Source: Thalassotalea sp. (GTDB lineage: Bacteria > Pseudomonadota > Gammaproteobacteria > Enterobacterales > Alteromonadaceae). From it: a stretch of 62,155 bases of DNA. The notes under the pieces were generated by a model. That model saw only the letters and a list, made by a program, of their open reading frames with translations. It was not told the DNA's origin and ran no database searches. Location of the stretch: contig JAKVCY010000151.1 of the NCBI GenBank assembly GCA_022448425.1, forward strand, positions 1-62,155, in the 5' to 3' direction. The position numbers and the translations under genes are program-made. Below are positions 8,593-18,150 of the stretch, one piece after another (position 1 is the first letter of the stretch; every line of letters begins with the position of its first letter).

Positions 8593-8923
8593 TCGACTTT
8601 TTAGCATCACTTCGCTCTTATGTTCGTTACTCGTTTGTACGGGGGTAAGTGCGGCAACAGATCCAACCCGACCTTTGGGAGCAGGCGAGTTGGCATCATC
8701 TGGTGCTCAGTCTACGTCCGGTAGTTTGGTATTACAGTCAATTATCAAACAGCAAGGAGAGCAGCCAATAAAAGCAATAATTAGCGGCCAGTTGGTGACA
8801 AAAGGAGAACTGGTGTTTGGCTACCAAGTTGTTAACATTAAAGAAAGAAGTGTGACACTGCGTTTAGAAGACAACGTACGTAAGCTAACGTTATTTACGC
8901 AACCTATCGTGAATTATAAATAA
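8585..8923 (+). CDS. mshK: MSHA biogenesis protein MshK (PilP-like)
   Basis: The 112-residue product begins with GTG at 8585 and overlaps mshJ by 8 bases. It has a signal peptide ending near VSA, then TDPTRPLG and a beta-rich domain (VFGYQVVNIKERSVTLRLED) like the HR domain of PilP/GspC, which contacts the secretin. The length is normal for MshK. Confidence 0.78.
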   Translation: MFSRLFSITSLLCSLLVCTGVSAATDPTRPLGAGELASSGAQSTSGSLVLQSIIKQQGEQPIKAIISGQLVTKGELVFGYQVVNIKERSVTLRLEDNVRKLTLFTQPIVNYK

Positions 8924-8934
8924 AAGAAATTGGT

Positions 8935-10587
8935 ATGAAAAAGTCTCGAATAAGTCTCTTTTTAGCTAGCGCATTGGTTGTGCTATCAGGCTGTACTACG
9001 GTGCCAGACAAGCCAATCTTCGTAAATCAAGCGCTAGAACAAGCTATTGAAGATACGACGCAATCTGGGGCACCAACGCCGCTTGCAGCAGTACCTGACG
9101 CTGTTCAACAAGAGCTAATGCAGCAAACCTTCGCAAATGCCAAACAAACATTATTGATGGAAAAAAGGTTAGATATTGCTGCAGTTGATGTAGACGCGAA
9201 AGCGTTTTTTGCAGCTATTGTCGAAGATTCAGCCTACAGCGTAGCTGTTCATCCTGATGTAGCTGGTAGTATTTCGCTTAACTTAAAAGATGTCACTATT
9301 GAAGAAGCGTTAAATGTCTTGCAAGACCTATATGGTTTCGACATTAAAAAAACGGGCTCTGTTATTCAGGTGTACCCGTCAGGTATGCGTACAGAGACCA
9401 TCACGCTAAATTACTTATTTTTAAAACGCTACGGTACCTCTTCAACACAAATTAACTCTGGTGGTGTTTCCGAGAACGATCCAAATAGTGGAAACAGTAA
9501 TAACAGCAATAGCAATCGCAACAATAATAACAGTAATAACAATAGCCTCGGTAACAATCAAAACACCAACAGTGGCGTTAATATTTACACCAGCAATGAA
9601 TCTGATTTTTGGCAAGAGCTAGAGGATACGCTTACAACGTTAGTTGGCAATGAAGATGGTCGTTCCGTAATTGTGTCGCCACAAGCAGGCTTGGTTACCG
9701 TTAAAGCGTTGCCAGCAGAAATTAAAGCGGTGAAAACATTTGTAAATAACACGCAAGAACATTTGCGTCGCCAGGTGATTATCGAAGCCAAGATTTTAGA
9801 GGTTACCTTAAGTGATGATTACCAGCAAGGTGTACGTTGGGATGAAGTACTTGGTCATATCGGTAGCACAGATCTCTCTTTCGGCACCAATATGGCGCTG
9901 GCGGGCAATACAATCTCAGCGACAATTGGTGGCGTATCAGCGTTGAGCTTCGTTAATGCTGACTTCTCAGGCGTTATCTCACTATTGCAAACACAAGGTA
10001 ATGTGCAGGTACTTTCAAGTCCGAGAATCACGGCATCGAACAACCAAAAAGCCGTTATTAAAGTCGGTGAAGATGAATACTTTGTTACTGAAGTGTCAAG
10101 CACAACTACTACAGGCACGGCAACAACAACGACGCCAGAAGTTGAGTTAACACCATTTTTCTCAGGTATTGCACTAGATGTTACCCCGCAAATCGATGGT
10201 AACGGCGAAGTGATTCTTCATGTTCATCCTTCAGTAACGACAACAGACGAGCAAACGAAGGTGATTACCATCGGCAGTGACGAGTACTCTTTACCGCTAG
10301 CACAAAGCAGCGTACGAGAATCTGATACGATTATCCGTGCTCAGTCAGAGGAAATCGTGGTTATTGGCGGTTTAATCGAAACGAGAAAAATTGATCAAGA
10401 ATCCAAAACACCGCTACTTGGGGATATTCCACTAGTGGGTAACTTGTTTAAAAACAAAAGCAAAGGGACTGTGAAAAAAGAGTTAGTGATCATGTTAAAA
10501 CCGACAGTAATCGGTCAAGACACTTGGAAAGACCAACTGCAAGAAGCGCGCTCTTTGTTGAAACAGTGGTTCCCTGAAGCTGAGTAG
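8935..10587 (+). CDS. mshL: MSHA outer-membrane secretin MshL
   Basis: The 550-residue lipoprotein has a signal peptide with lipobox LSGC (Cys20). An N-terminal domain (about 75-150, with GSISLNLKDVTIEEALNVL) is of the secretin/TonB short N-terminal type. The C-terminal secretin core has QVIIEAKILEVTLSD, VLSSPRITASNNQKAVIKVG and the closing VVIGGLIETRK and PLLGDIPLVGNLFK motifs. It forms the outer-membrane pore for the pilus. An asparagine/serine-rich linker (9465-9585) separates the two parts. The next gene starts 32 bases downstream. Confidence 0.93.
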   Translation: MKKSRISLFLASALVVLSGCTTVPDKPIFVNQALEQAIEDTTQSGAPTPLAAVPDAVQQELMQQTFANAKQTLLMEKRLDIAAVDVDAKAFFAAIVEDSAYSVAVHPDVAGSISLNLKDVTIEEALNVLQDLYGFDIKKTGSVIQVYPSGMRTETITLNYLFLKRYGTSSTQINSGGVSENDPNSGNSNNSNSNRNNNNSNNNSLGNNQNTNSGVNIYTSNESDFWQELEDTLTTLVGNEDGRSVIVSPQAGLVTVKALPAEIKAVKTFVNNTQEHLRRQVIIEAKILEVTLSDDYQQGVRWDEVLGHIGSTDLSFGTNMALAGNTISATIGGVSALSFVNADFSGVISLLQTQGNVQVLSSPRITASNNQKAVIKVGEDEYFVTEVSSTTTTGTATTTTPEVELTPFFSGIALDVTPQIDGNGEVILHVHPSVTTTDEQTKVITIGSDEYSLPLAQSSVRESDTIIRAQSEEIVVIGGLIETRKIDQESKTPLLGDIPLVGNLFKNKSKGTVKKELVIMLKPTVIGQDTWKDQLQEARSLLKQWFPEAE

Positions 10588-10619
10588 CGGCAGAGTTCGG
10601 CGCGAGCAGCAACAATATT

Positions 10620-11531
10620 ATGTACTTGTATCATTTTGGTTTAAGAGAGTTACCTTTCACTTTGACCCCAAATACAAGTTTTTACTTAGGGCTAGCGCCT
10701 CATAATGAAGCGCTAGCTGTGCTGCTTACAGCATTGAAAACTGGCGAAGGTTTTTTAAAAGTTATCGGTGAAGTTGGCACTGGAAAAACACTTCTTTGCC
10801 GAAAGTTACTCAATGATATTCCCGAACACTTTGTTACTGCATATATTCCCAACCCGTATTTAAACCCTGATGAGTTACGTCGTGCGGTAGCGGTAGAACT
10901 TGGTGTAAAACAAGCACAGCGAATGTCGAATCAATTGCTAACACAGCGAATTCAATCACGCTTATTAGAATTACATGGTCAAGGGCATTCAGTAGTACTT
11001 ATTGTTGATGAAGCACAGGCATTACCAGAAGAAAGTTTAGAGGCGCTGCGCTTGTTTACCAACCTTGAAACGGAAAGCCGAAAATTGCTGCAAGTTGTTA
11101 TGTTTGCGCAACCTGAGCTCGATCAGCGTTTAGCTCAGGATAAATTTCGACAGCTTAGACAGCGTATTACCTTTTCTTACAAACTACGCCCAATGACGTC
11201 TAGTGAAGTAGAAAGCTACATTCGACACCGACTCAGCGTAGCAGGTTATAAGGGCGCGGCATTGTTTCCTGCCAATGTGTGCAAACGATTGACAAGAGTT
11301 AGCAAAGGTATTCCGCGTTTGGTTAATGTGTTATGCCATAAAATGATGATGTTAGGTTATGGCGAAGGCGAGTATATGCTAACGAATAAACATCTTAATA
11401 TGGCAGCAAAAGATACTGAAGATACTGCTGCTGTTAGCCTACCAACTGCTGCATTGATAGCCGGTACGGGAGTATTATTCGCTGTTGTGGCCACGGCATA
11501 TATTTGGTTGCAGTCTGGAGGCACGGCATGA
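10620..11531 (+). CDS. mshM: MSHA biogenesis AAA+ ATPase MshM
   Basis: The 303-residue GspA/ExeA-type AAA+ protein carries Walker A GEVGTGKT (50-57), Walker B VVLIVDEAQA and the sensor/arginine region LRQRITFSYKLRPM. A C-terminal membrane segment (about 278-297) anchors it. ExeA-type ATPases help insert the secretin through peptidoglycan; MshM is the MSHA member. The stop overlaps the mshN ATG (ATGA, 11528-11531). Confidence 0.9.
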   Translation: MYLYHFGLRELPFTLTPNTSFYLGLAPHNEALAVLLTALKTGEGFLKVIGEVGTGKTLLCRKLLNDIPEHFVTAYIPNPYLNPDELRRAVAVELGVKQAQRMSNQLLTQRIQSRLLELHGQGHSVVLIVDEAQALPEESLEALRLFTNLETESRKLLQVVMFAQPELDQRLAQDKFRQLRQRITFSYKLRPMTSSEVESYIRHRLSVAGYKGAALFPANVCKRLTRVSKGIPRLVNVLCHKMMMLGYGEGEYMLTNKHLNMAAKDTEDTAAVSLPTAALIAGTGVLFAVVATAYIWLQSGGTA

Positions 11532-12721
11532 GCGTCATTAATCAAATGCTAAAAGACTTAGAAGAACGCAACCAGCCAGCCAATGAAGTATCTGCTGGAA
11601 ACCCTATCATTGTTAATCAGCCTGCAAAAAGTACATCAAGTATAGTGATTGTGTTGGTCTCAGTTGCTCTTTCGGTGCTTATCGCTGGTGCTGTATGGCT
11701 CTACCTTGAAAATCAAAAGCTTCAATTAAATCAAAAAGACGTTAGCCAACCTGTGAGCCAAGGAAACCCTGCAATTCGAGAAAGCGCTACAACTCAAGCT
11801 GTTAGTGAATTACCCGTTAGTTCGCCGGTAAATCGTCAAGCACTAGTTAATCAAGCACAAGATGAGCAAGATACAAGTGAACAAGCGTTTGAAAATAGCT
11901 TGAAAAAAAATGTGAACGCAAATGTGGAAGCTAATCTGACGGCAAACGTTGATACAGTAAATTCGCATGATCGTGTTACCTCTCAAAAAGCGACATCAAC
12001 TGAATCCGAAGCAAATATAGCTGAGCCTGTTCAAACTAGCGTAAGTAGTGTTTCGGATGAGCCAGTCGCTGAGATTCAAAAGCCTAGTGCCTCGGAAGAT
12101 ACAGCTAAGATCGAGAGCAAGCCTTCATTATCTATAGCCCGAAAGCAACTTTCGCCAGAGCAGTTAGCTGCACAAAAAATGTCGCAAGTAGATAAAGCAA
12201 TGATGGAAGGAGAAGGTCAAAAAGCGGAGCAATTACTTCAAGACGTTGTGCTGTTAACCCCCATGAATACAGAGGCAAGGAAGCAACTTGCTGCATTATG
12301 GTTTGCGCAAGGTCAGCTTCAAGGCGCATTGAATGTCTTGAACCAAGGGGTTGCAGTAATGCCTGATTTTGCCGACTTTCGTTTGATGAAAGCGAAAATA
12401 CTATTGCAACAAAGCAATGCACAAGGCGCTTACCAGTCACTTATGGCATTGCCAAGGCATCCTCAAATAGAATATCAATCATTGCTTGCGCAGGCTGCGC
12501 AGCAAGTTGGAGAGCTATCTGTATCCATCAACGCTTATCGTCAATTAGTGCTACTGCAACCTTCAAAAGGGAAGTGGCATCTCGGACTTGCGATCGCATT
12601 AGATCGCAATAGCCAGTTTGGTGAGGCCGTTGAGGCTTATCGTGCAGCGATTGCGTTAGGTGATATTTCCCCACAAAGCAGACAGTTTGCCCAGCAACGA
12701 ATGACAGAGTTAGGAGACTAA
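11528..12721 (+). CDS. mshN: MSHA biogenesis TPR protein MshN
   Basis: The product has 397 residues from the ATG at 11528; an in-frame start at 11504 lies inside mshM and is not used. MSVINQMLKDLEERN is the conserved MshN/GspB-like start. One membrane segment follows (about 39-60), then a long low-complexity periplasmic linker (S, T, E, Q and V-rich), and C-terminal tetratricopeptide repeats (about 205-395, for example AEQLLQDVVLLTPMNTEARK). It probably links the pilus platform to peptidoglycan or the secretin. Confidence 0.87.
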   Translation: MSVINQMLKDLEERNQPANEVSAGNPIIVNQPAKSTSSIVIVLVSVALSVLIAGAVWLYLENQKLQLNQKDVSQPVSQGNPAIRESATTQAVSELPVSSPVNRQALVNQAQDEQDTSEQAFENSLKKNVNANVEANLTANVDTVNSHDRVTSQKATSTESEANIAEPVQTSVSSVSDEPVAEIQKPSASEDTAKIESKPSLSIARKQLSPEQLAAQKMSQVDKAMMEGEGQKAEQLLQDVVLLTPMNTEARKQLAALWFAQGQLQGALNVLNQGVAVMPDFADFRLMKAKILLQQSNAQGAYQSLMALPRHPQIEYQSLLAQAAQQVGELSVSINAYRQLVLLQPSKGKWHLGLAIALDRNSQFGEAVEAYRAAIALGDISPQSRQFAQQRMTELGD

Positions 12722-12725
12722 GATT

Positions 12726-14438
12726 ATGGCGGCACCTAAATTAAAAATGCGCCTTGGTGATTTGCTGGTACATGAAAATATTATCAGTAACGACCAACTT
12801 ATGCAGGCGCTAAGTAGCCAGAAAACATCAGGTCGAAAGCTCGGTGATGTACTGATTGAATTGGGTTACATCAGTGAGCGCCAACTCCTTGAATTCCTTG
12901 CTCAGCAGTTGGATCTGCCCTTCATGGATATCAGTCAATTGCGAGTGCCAGGAGAAGTCGCCAACTTGTTACCAGAGGTGCACGCGCGTCGTCTTCGTGC
13001 CTTGGTAATGGAAGACAAAGGGCAAAGTGTACTTATTGGTATGAGTGACCCTGCTGACCTGAGTGGCCTTGATCAATTAGAGCAAATGCTGGCGCCTAAA
13101 CGCATTGAAATTGCGGTTGTCATGGAATCGCAACTTTTTGAAGCGTTTGACAACCTATATCGCCGTACAGCTGAAATTGAATCGTTTGCGAGTCAGCTTG
13201 AACAAGAATATGAGCAGACATCTGATTTTGATATCTCAGCAACGTTTGATGATGGCGGTGATGCGACAGTTGGTAAACTCTTGCAATCAGTGTTTGAGGA
13301 TGCCGTACAAATGCGCGCCTCTGATATTCACATTGAGCCGGATGAAAATCAGCTGCGTATCCGACAGCGTATTGACGGCGTGCTGCAAGAGAATATCTTA
13401 AATGAAAACAAGATAGCGTCAGCGCTTGTACTCCGCTTGAAATTAATGGCTGGCTTAGATATTTCTGAAAAGCGCTTGCCGCAGGATGGTCGCTTTAACC
13501 TTCAAATTAAAGGGCACAGCGTCGATGTGCGTATGTCGACTATGCCCGTCCAATACGGTGAATCTGTGGTTATGCGTCTACTCGACCAATCGGCAGGTCT
13601 ATTATCGTTTGACGAAACTGGTATGCCGGCAGATCTAGTCGCTCGTCTTCGTCACCAAATTACGCGCCCTCACGGCATGGTTTTGGTAACTGGGCCGACA
13701 GGTAGCGGTAAAACAACAACACTTTATGCCGCCCTAAGTGAACTTAACAAAGCGTCTAAGAAAATTATTACCGCTGAAGATCCGGTAGAGTATCGTTTGC
13801 CACGCATCAATCAAGTTCAGGTAAACAGCAAAATTGATTTAACCTTCTCAAGTGTTTTACGAACGGCGTTACGTCAGGATCCCGACATTATTATGGTCGG
13901 TGAGATGCGTGATCATGAAACTGTTGAGATAGGCTTACGAGGCGCGTTAACGGGTCACTTGGTTTTATCTACACTGCATACCAACGACGCGATAACTAGT
14001 GCGCTGCGCCTAATTGATATGGGGGCCGCTGGCTTCCTTGTCGGCAGTTCACTCAGAGCCGTCGTCGCTCAGCGTCTTGTTCGACGTGTATGTGATAGTT
14101 GCACCCAAGATTATCATCCGGATGCACAAGAAAGCATGTGGCTGAACAACTTAACGGGTTTAGATACTAGTGCCATTCAATTTAAGATGGGTAAAGGTTG
14201 CCAATCATGTGGCTATACTGGTTACAAAGGCCGAATAGGTGTGTTCGAATTGCTAGAAATGAATGAACCTATGATGGCAGCCTTAAAACGTGATGATACC
14301 GAAGCTTTTACTGAGCTAGCTAAAGCTAATCCTACTTTTAAACCGTTAGCTAACGCGGCGTTCGATTACGCGCAAAACGGTATTACCTCAGTTGAAGAAG
14401 TGCTAAGGTTAGTTGAAACGGTTGATGTGGCGAGCTAA
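12726..14438 (+). CDS. mshE: MSHA pilus extension ATPase MshE
   Basis: The 570-residue GspE/PilB-type ATPase has two N-terminal MshEN repeats (RLGDLLVHENIISNDQL and KLGDVLIELGYISERQL), which in MshE of Vibrio cholerae are known to bind c-di-GMP. The core has Walker A GPTGSGKTTT near residue 322, an Asp box and the Walker B/His box region LRQDPDIIMVGEMRD. A zinc-binding pair of CxxC motifs (CDSC, CQSC) lies near residues 458-500. It powers pilin polymerisation from the cytoplasm. Confidence 0.94.
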   Translation: MAAPKLKMRLGDLLVHENIISNDQLMQALSSQKTSGRKLGDVLIELGYISERQLLEFLAQQLDLPFMDISQLRVPGEVANLLPEVHARRLRALVMEDKGQSVLIGMSDPADLSGLDQLEQMLAPKRIEIAVVMESQLFEAFDNLYRRTAEIESFASQLEQEYEQTSDFDISATFDDGGDATVGKLLQSVFEDAVQMRASDIHIEPDENQLRIRQRIDGVLQENILNENKIASALVLRLKLMAGLDISEKRLPQDGRFNLQIKGHSVDVRMSTMPVQYGESVVMRLLDQSAGLLSFDETGMPADLVARLRHQITRPHGMVLVTGPTGSGKTTTLYAALSELNKASKKIITAEDPVEYRLPRINQVQVNSKIDLTFSSVLRTALRQDPDIIMVGEMRDHETVEIGLRGALTGHLVLSTLHTNDAITSALRLIDMGAAGFLVGSSLRAVVAQRLVRRVCDSCTQDYHPDAQESMWLNNLTGLDTSAIQFKMGKGCQSCGYTGYKGRIGVFELLEMNEPMMAALKRDDTEAFTELAKANPTFKPLANAAFDYAQNGITSVEEVLRLVETVDVAS

Positions 14439-14441
14439 TAG

Positions 14442-15677
14442 ATGGCGGTTTTTACCTACAAGGGACGCAACAATAAAGGTGAGCAAGTAACTGGCTCACT
14501 TGAGGCTGCGAGTGCTGCAATTGTCGCTGAACAGCTGTCTCGCCAACAGATTATCCCCGTAGCGATTGAAGAGTCGAAAAAAGGCGGAGGACAAAGTGCA
14601 GCGAATATTGATATTGGTGAGCTTTTAGGATTCAACCAGGTATCACTGGATGACTTGATTGTATTGTGTCGTCAAATGCACGCTTTGATGCGCTCAGGTG
14701 TTCCTATACTTAGAGCAATTAATGGGCTAGCTGAATCGACTTCGTCGAAAAAGCTGCAAGGTGTATTGGCGGACGTTGGTAGTCATTTGGAGGGGGGGTA
14801 TGCGCTTTCTTCGGCATTAAACCAGTACCCTAAAGTGTTTTCTTCATTGTTTGTGTCTATCGTTCATGTCGGTGAAAATACCGGTCAACTCGATGGTGCG
14901 TTTGCCAAATTGGCCAGTTATTTTGAGCGGGAACAGGAAACCCGTAAACGCATTAAATCGGCGTTACGCTACCCTAGTTTTGTGATCACGGCGATTTTAG
15001 TTGCCATTGTTATTCTCAATATTTTCGTGATTCCTACTTTTGCCAATATGTTCTCTAAGCTTGGCGCAGATTTGCCACTTGCGACTAAAGTGCTCATCGC
15101 AAGTTCAGAATTTTTCATGAATTATTGGCCGCATATGCTGGTGGCGCTTGTCGGTATTATTTTTGGCATTCGTTATTACGTCAAAACACCAGTTGGTCGT
15201 TATTTTTGGGATAAACGCAAACTAAAATTACCAGTTGTAGGCAGTATTATTGAGCGTTCTATTTTATCTAGATTCACTCACAGTTTTGCCATTGTATTAA
15301 AGGCTGGTGTGCCGATGACATCAGGTTTAAGCCTAGTGTCAGATGCAGTTGACAATAACTACATGCGAGAAAAGATTGTAGGCATGCGCCAAGGTATTGA
15401 AAGCGGTGAAAGCTTACTCCGAACCGCAATTAGTAGCGAACTTTTTACTCCTCTCGTGCTACAAATGGTGGCAGTGGGGGAAGAGACAGGGCGCGTAGAT
15501 GAACTGCTAGAAGAGGTAGGAGATTACTACGAGCGAGAAGTCGACTATGATTTAAGTACATTAACCGCTCGCATTGAGCCTATTTTATTGGTTGTGGTAG
15601 CAGCGATGGTATTAGTGCTAGCGTTAGGTATTTTTACCCCAATGTGGGACATGGCATCGGCATTCCAAGGCAAATAA
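14442..15677 (+). CDS. mshG: MSHA inner-membrane platform protein MshG
   Basis: The 411-residue GspF/PilC family protein starts MAVFTYKGRNNKGEQVTGSL. Two GspF domains (about 70-195 and 275-398) each carry helical repeats, with membrane segments near 175-197, 225-245 and 380-402. It is the core of the assembly platform that MshE acts on. It follows mshE by three bases and ends in TAATG with the next gene. Confidence 0.93.
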   Translation: MAVFTYKGRNNKGEQVTGSLEAASAAIVAEQLSRQQIIPVAIEESKKGGGQSAANIDIGELLGFNQVSLDDLIVLCRQMHALMRSGVPILRAINGLAESTSSKKLQGVLADVGSHLEGGYALSSALNQYPKVFSSLFVSIVHVGENTGQLDGAFAKLASYFEREQETRKRIKSALRYPSFVITAILVAIVILNIFVIPTFANMFSKLGADLPLATKVLIASSEFFMNYWPHMLVALVGIIFGIRYYVKTPVGRYFWDKRKLKLPVVGSIIERSILSRFTHSFAIVLKAGVPMTSGLSLVSDAVDNNYMREKIVGMRQGIESGESLLRTAISSELFTPLVLQMVAVGEETGRVDELLEEVGDYYEREVDYDLSTLTARIEPILLVVVAAMVLVLALGIFTPMWDMASAFQGK

Positions 15678-16171
15678 TGGATGTTCAAGCGAAGGCGATA
15701 GGTCGAGATAAGTCAATGACAGAACTATTAGTTATTGTCATTGTTTTAGGGCTATTGATGGCTAGTTTTATTAGTACTTTCTTAGAACAAGAAGAAGAAA
15801 TCAACGATGTAGGATTTAGTGCATTGGCTAATAACTTTGCCAGTCAAGTTCAGGCCATTCGTGGTCAATGGATGATGGATGGAAAACCCAGTCGCTTGAT
15901 TCTTAAGGAAGTCTCAGGTCGACAATCAACTGTGGTTGTAAACGACTTAGGTTGGGTAACAGCTGAGAGTTGCCAGGCGATATGGCAGAGTGTACTCGAC
16001 ATACCGCTAACATTTATGAATCAACCTGTCGGAGTTGTTGCTAAGGTAGTTGTAGGAGAAGATAACTTGGATCTCACCTCTCAAACCCACAGTTGTCGCT
16101 ACGCGTTAAATGAACTTATATTCTTTGACTATATGTTGCTCTCGGGCAAGGTTGTTGTGAATAAATACTGA
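15677..16171 (+). CDS. mshF: MSHA biogenesis protein MshF
   Basis: The product has 164 residues from the ATG at 15677, which overlaps the mshG stop. An N-terminal membrane segment (about 16-36, LLVIVIVLGLLMASFIS) is followed by a small periplasmic domain with two cysteines. The position between mshG and mshB and the length fit MshF; sequence conservation in this family is low. Confidence 0.7.
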   Translation: MDVQAKAIGRDKSMTELLVIVIVLGLLMASFISTFLEQEEEINDVGFSALANNFASQVQAIRGQWMMDGKPSRLILKEVSGRQSTVVVNDLGWVTAESCQAIWQSVLDIPLTFMNQPVGVVAKVVVGEDNLDLTSQTHSCRYALNELIFFDYMLLSGKVVVNKY

Positions 16172-16220
16172 TAGGCTGATAGCTTGTCTCTAGTGAATAT
16201 GAAACTTAATTGAAAAGTCA

Positions 16221-16250
16221 GTGACTTAACTGATGATTCACTGCTAGAAT
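16221..16250 (+). promoter_or_regulatory. Possible promoter of the MSHA structural operon
   Basis: GTGACT (16221-16226) and TAGAAT (16245-16250) are spaced by 18 bp in the gap between mshF and mshB. In Vibrio cholerae the MSHA locus is known to have separate secretory and structural operons divided before mshB, which fits. Confidence 0.35.
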
Positions 16251-16282
16251 GAAATCAATTACGAATTAGAACAAGTGTGCGC

Positions 16283-16900
16283 ATGAAACTACAAAAAGGT
16301 TTTACCCTAATTGAGCTTGTTATCGTTGTTGTTATTCTCGGTTTTTTAGCCGTAACAGCGATCCCTAAGTTTTTAGATTTGACTGATCAAGCCAAGCAAG
16401 CAAACATTGAAGGCATGGCTGGCGGTTACGCAACCGCAGTATCATTAGTGCGAGCGCAATGGGAAGCAGAAGGTCGACCTGAGAATAGCTCAGGTCAAAA
16501 TTCAGTCAATTATGATGGCGTAGACTTAGTGCTGACCACTGAAGCAACTGATGTTCGCCCTGGCTATGTGACGGGCTTAACGGATGGTGCATCACTTGGT
16601 GGTGGTTTCGATGTGAATAACTGTGTAGAGATATGGCAGAATATTTTGCAGCAACCGCCAGTCGTAGAATCGACGATTACGAATTTAAACAATAATGGTG
16701 CGTCTGACTATTTAGCAACAAGCATTGCAGGCTTGGGTAATGCTAATAATGCAGTTTGTGCATATTACTTAAAAGAGTCGTTAGCAAAAGACTCAAATGG
16801 TAACTTTATTGCGCCAACGTCAGCTGCAGCAACGTCAACAGGAAACTTATTCACTTACGATCCATCAAACAGTTCTGTGGTCGTTTATATCAACAATTAG
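16283..16900 (+). CDS. mshB: MSHA minor pilin MshB
   Basis: The 205-residue product starts MKLQKG, then the prepilin peptidase site G/FTLIELVIVVVILGFLA, the type IV pilin helix with Glu5 of the mature protein. The globular domain is larger than that of MshA and includes two or more cysteines. A GTG two codons upstream (16277) is an alternative start. The next gene follows after 24 bases. Confidence 0.87.
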   Translation: MKLQKGFTLIELVIVVVILGFLAVTAIPKFLDLTDQAKQANIEGMAGGYATAVSLVRAQWEAEGRPENSSGQNSVNYDGVDLVLTTEATDVRPGYVTGLTDGASLGGGFDVNNCVEIWQNILQQPPVVESTITNLNNNGASDYLATSIAGLGNANNAVCAYYLKESLAKDSNGNFIAPTSAAATSTGNLFTYDPSNSSVVVYINN

Positions 16901-16924
16901 TTTAGTACTTTTAAGAGTGTGATT

Positions 16925-17431
16925 ATGAAAACGTTAAACAAAAATAGTGGTTTTACTTTAATTGAACTCGTCGTAGTAATTGTAATTTTAGGGATTCTTG
17001 CAGCAACGGCTGCACCTAGATTTATTAATTTGCAAGACGACGCTCGCACAGCAACGTTAAATGCTGTTAAAGCTTCAATGCAAAGTGCAGCGACTTTGGT
17101 GAACAGCAAGTCATTAATTGAAGGCAATCAAGATACAGCACCGGGTGGAACAGTCGACGTTGCCGTAAATGGTGTTAATGTATTGATTGCTTATGGCTAC
17201 CCTCGCTCAAATAATGCTGCCGCTGAAACATCATGGAAAGATAACCTGCTAGATTTAGATACGGCGGTGTTCACTATTGATGAAATAGGCGGCACAATTT
17301 ACGTTTATCCAGCGGGAAATACCGCACCTAAAGGTACGACTAGCTCAACTACTAACAACTGTTTCGCTTACTACACAGAAGTTAGTGCTGTCGGCGGTAC
17401 GCCAGCCATCGAGGTGGTTGATTGTTTATAA
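16925..17431 (+). CDS. mshA: MSHA major pilin MshA
   Basis: The 168-residue type IVa prepilin has a short leader ending in SG, then FTLIELVVVIVILGILAATA. The C-terminal region holds a cysteine pair (NNCFAYY and VVDCL) that should form the usual disulfide loop. It directly follows mshB and is followed by an intrinsic terminator, as expected for the most highly expressed pilin. A GTG at 16919 is a possible alternative start. Confidence 0.88.
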   Translation: MKTLNKNSGFTLIELVVVIVILGILAATAAPRFINLQDDARTATLNAVKASMQSAATLVNSKSLIEGNQDTAPGGTVDVAVNGVNVLIAYGYPRSNNAAAETSWKDNLLDLDTAVFTIDEIGGTIYVYPAGNTAPKGTTSSTTNNCFAYYTEVSAVGGTPAIEVVDCL

Positions 17432-17456
17432 TTCTTTGTGAATGATAAACGCATAG

Positions 17457-17484
17457 AAAAAGAGGACTTGAATCCTCTTTTTTT
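17457..17484 (+). terminator. Rho-independent terminator after mshA
   Basis: A-run plus AGAGGA (17461-17466), loop CTTGAA overlapping, then TCCTCT and a run of eight T (to 17484). It would cut most transcripts after the major pilin and lower expression of mshCDOPQ. Confidence 0.85.
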
Positions 17485-17598
17485 GTATTTATGATTTTAT
17501 ATGAATAAACAAAGCACTAGCTGTTCTAAAATATCCATTACAATTTTGGATTCCTACAAGCTTAACGTATACTAATCAGACTATTAGCTTTCCATTTC

Positions 17599-18150
17599 TT
17601 GTGGTTTCCGTACGTGATAGCAGGGTATTTTCAGTCATCTTATCGATTTCAGAGAACAGCTTTAAAGGGCTTTACGCTTATTGAGCTAGTTGTCACTATG
17701 ATAATTATTGGCATTCTTGCCGTGACTATCTTGCCGCGCTTTACTGGCACTCAAGGATACGAAGAATACACTTACCGCGCCCAAGCAATTGCGATACTTC
17801 GCAATGTTCAAACCAAAGCTATGCAACAATCTGTTGGTGGCTGCCACGATATTTTGGTCGACGCCACACATTTAGGTATTCCTGATCAAAACCCTTGCGC
17901 CGCAAACGCCAGCTTCTCAAGTAACTATGGCGATAGTGATGATTTAACAAGGTTTGCTGAATTACAAGTTGATAATAGACACCAAGTCAGTTTTTCACTC
18001 ACAGGGAGTAGTGCGAGTGAATTTACTATTGGTTTTGATCAAATGGGGCGACCGGATGAAGATTGTGCGGGCGGTTGCGATATTGAAATTAATGGTCAAG
18101 ACACGTTAATTTTAAGGGTTGAGTCTGAGGGCTACATTCATGCGCTCTAG
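17599..18150 (+). CDS. mshC: MSHA minor pilin MshC
   Basis: The frame gives 183 residues from a TTG at 17599; a GTG at 17614 would give 178. Neither has a convincing ribosome binding site, so the start is uncertain. The prepilin motif LKG/FTLIELVVTMIIIGILA is intact, followed by a globular domain with four cysteines (GGCHD, NPCAA, DEDC, GGCD). It lies after the mshA terminator and overlaps mshD by 11 bases. Confidence 0.82.
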   Translation: MWFPYVIAGYFQSSYRFQRTALKGFTLIELVVTMIIIGILAVTILPRFTGTQGYEEYTYRAQAIAILRNVQTKAMQQSVGGCHDILVDATHLGIPDQNPCAANASFSSNYGDSDDLTRFAELQVDNRHQVSFSLTGSSASEFTIGFDQMGRPDEDCAGGCDIEINGQDTLILRVESEGYIHAL

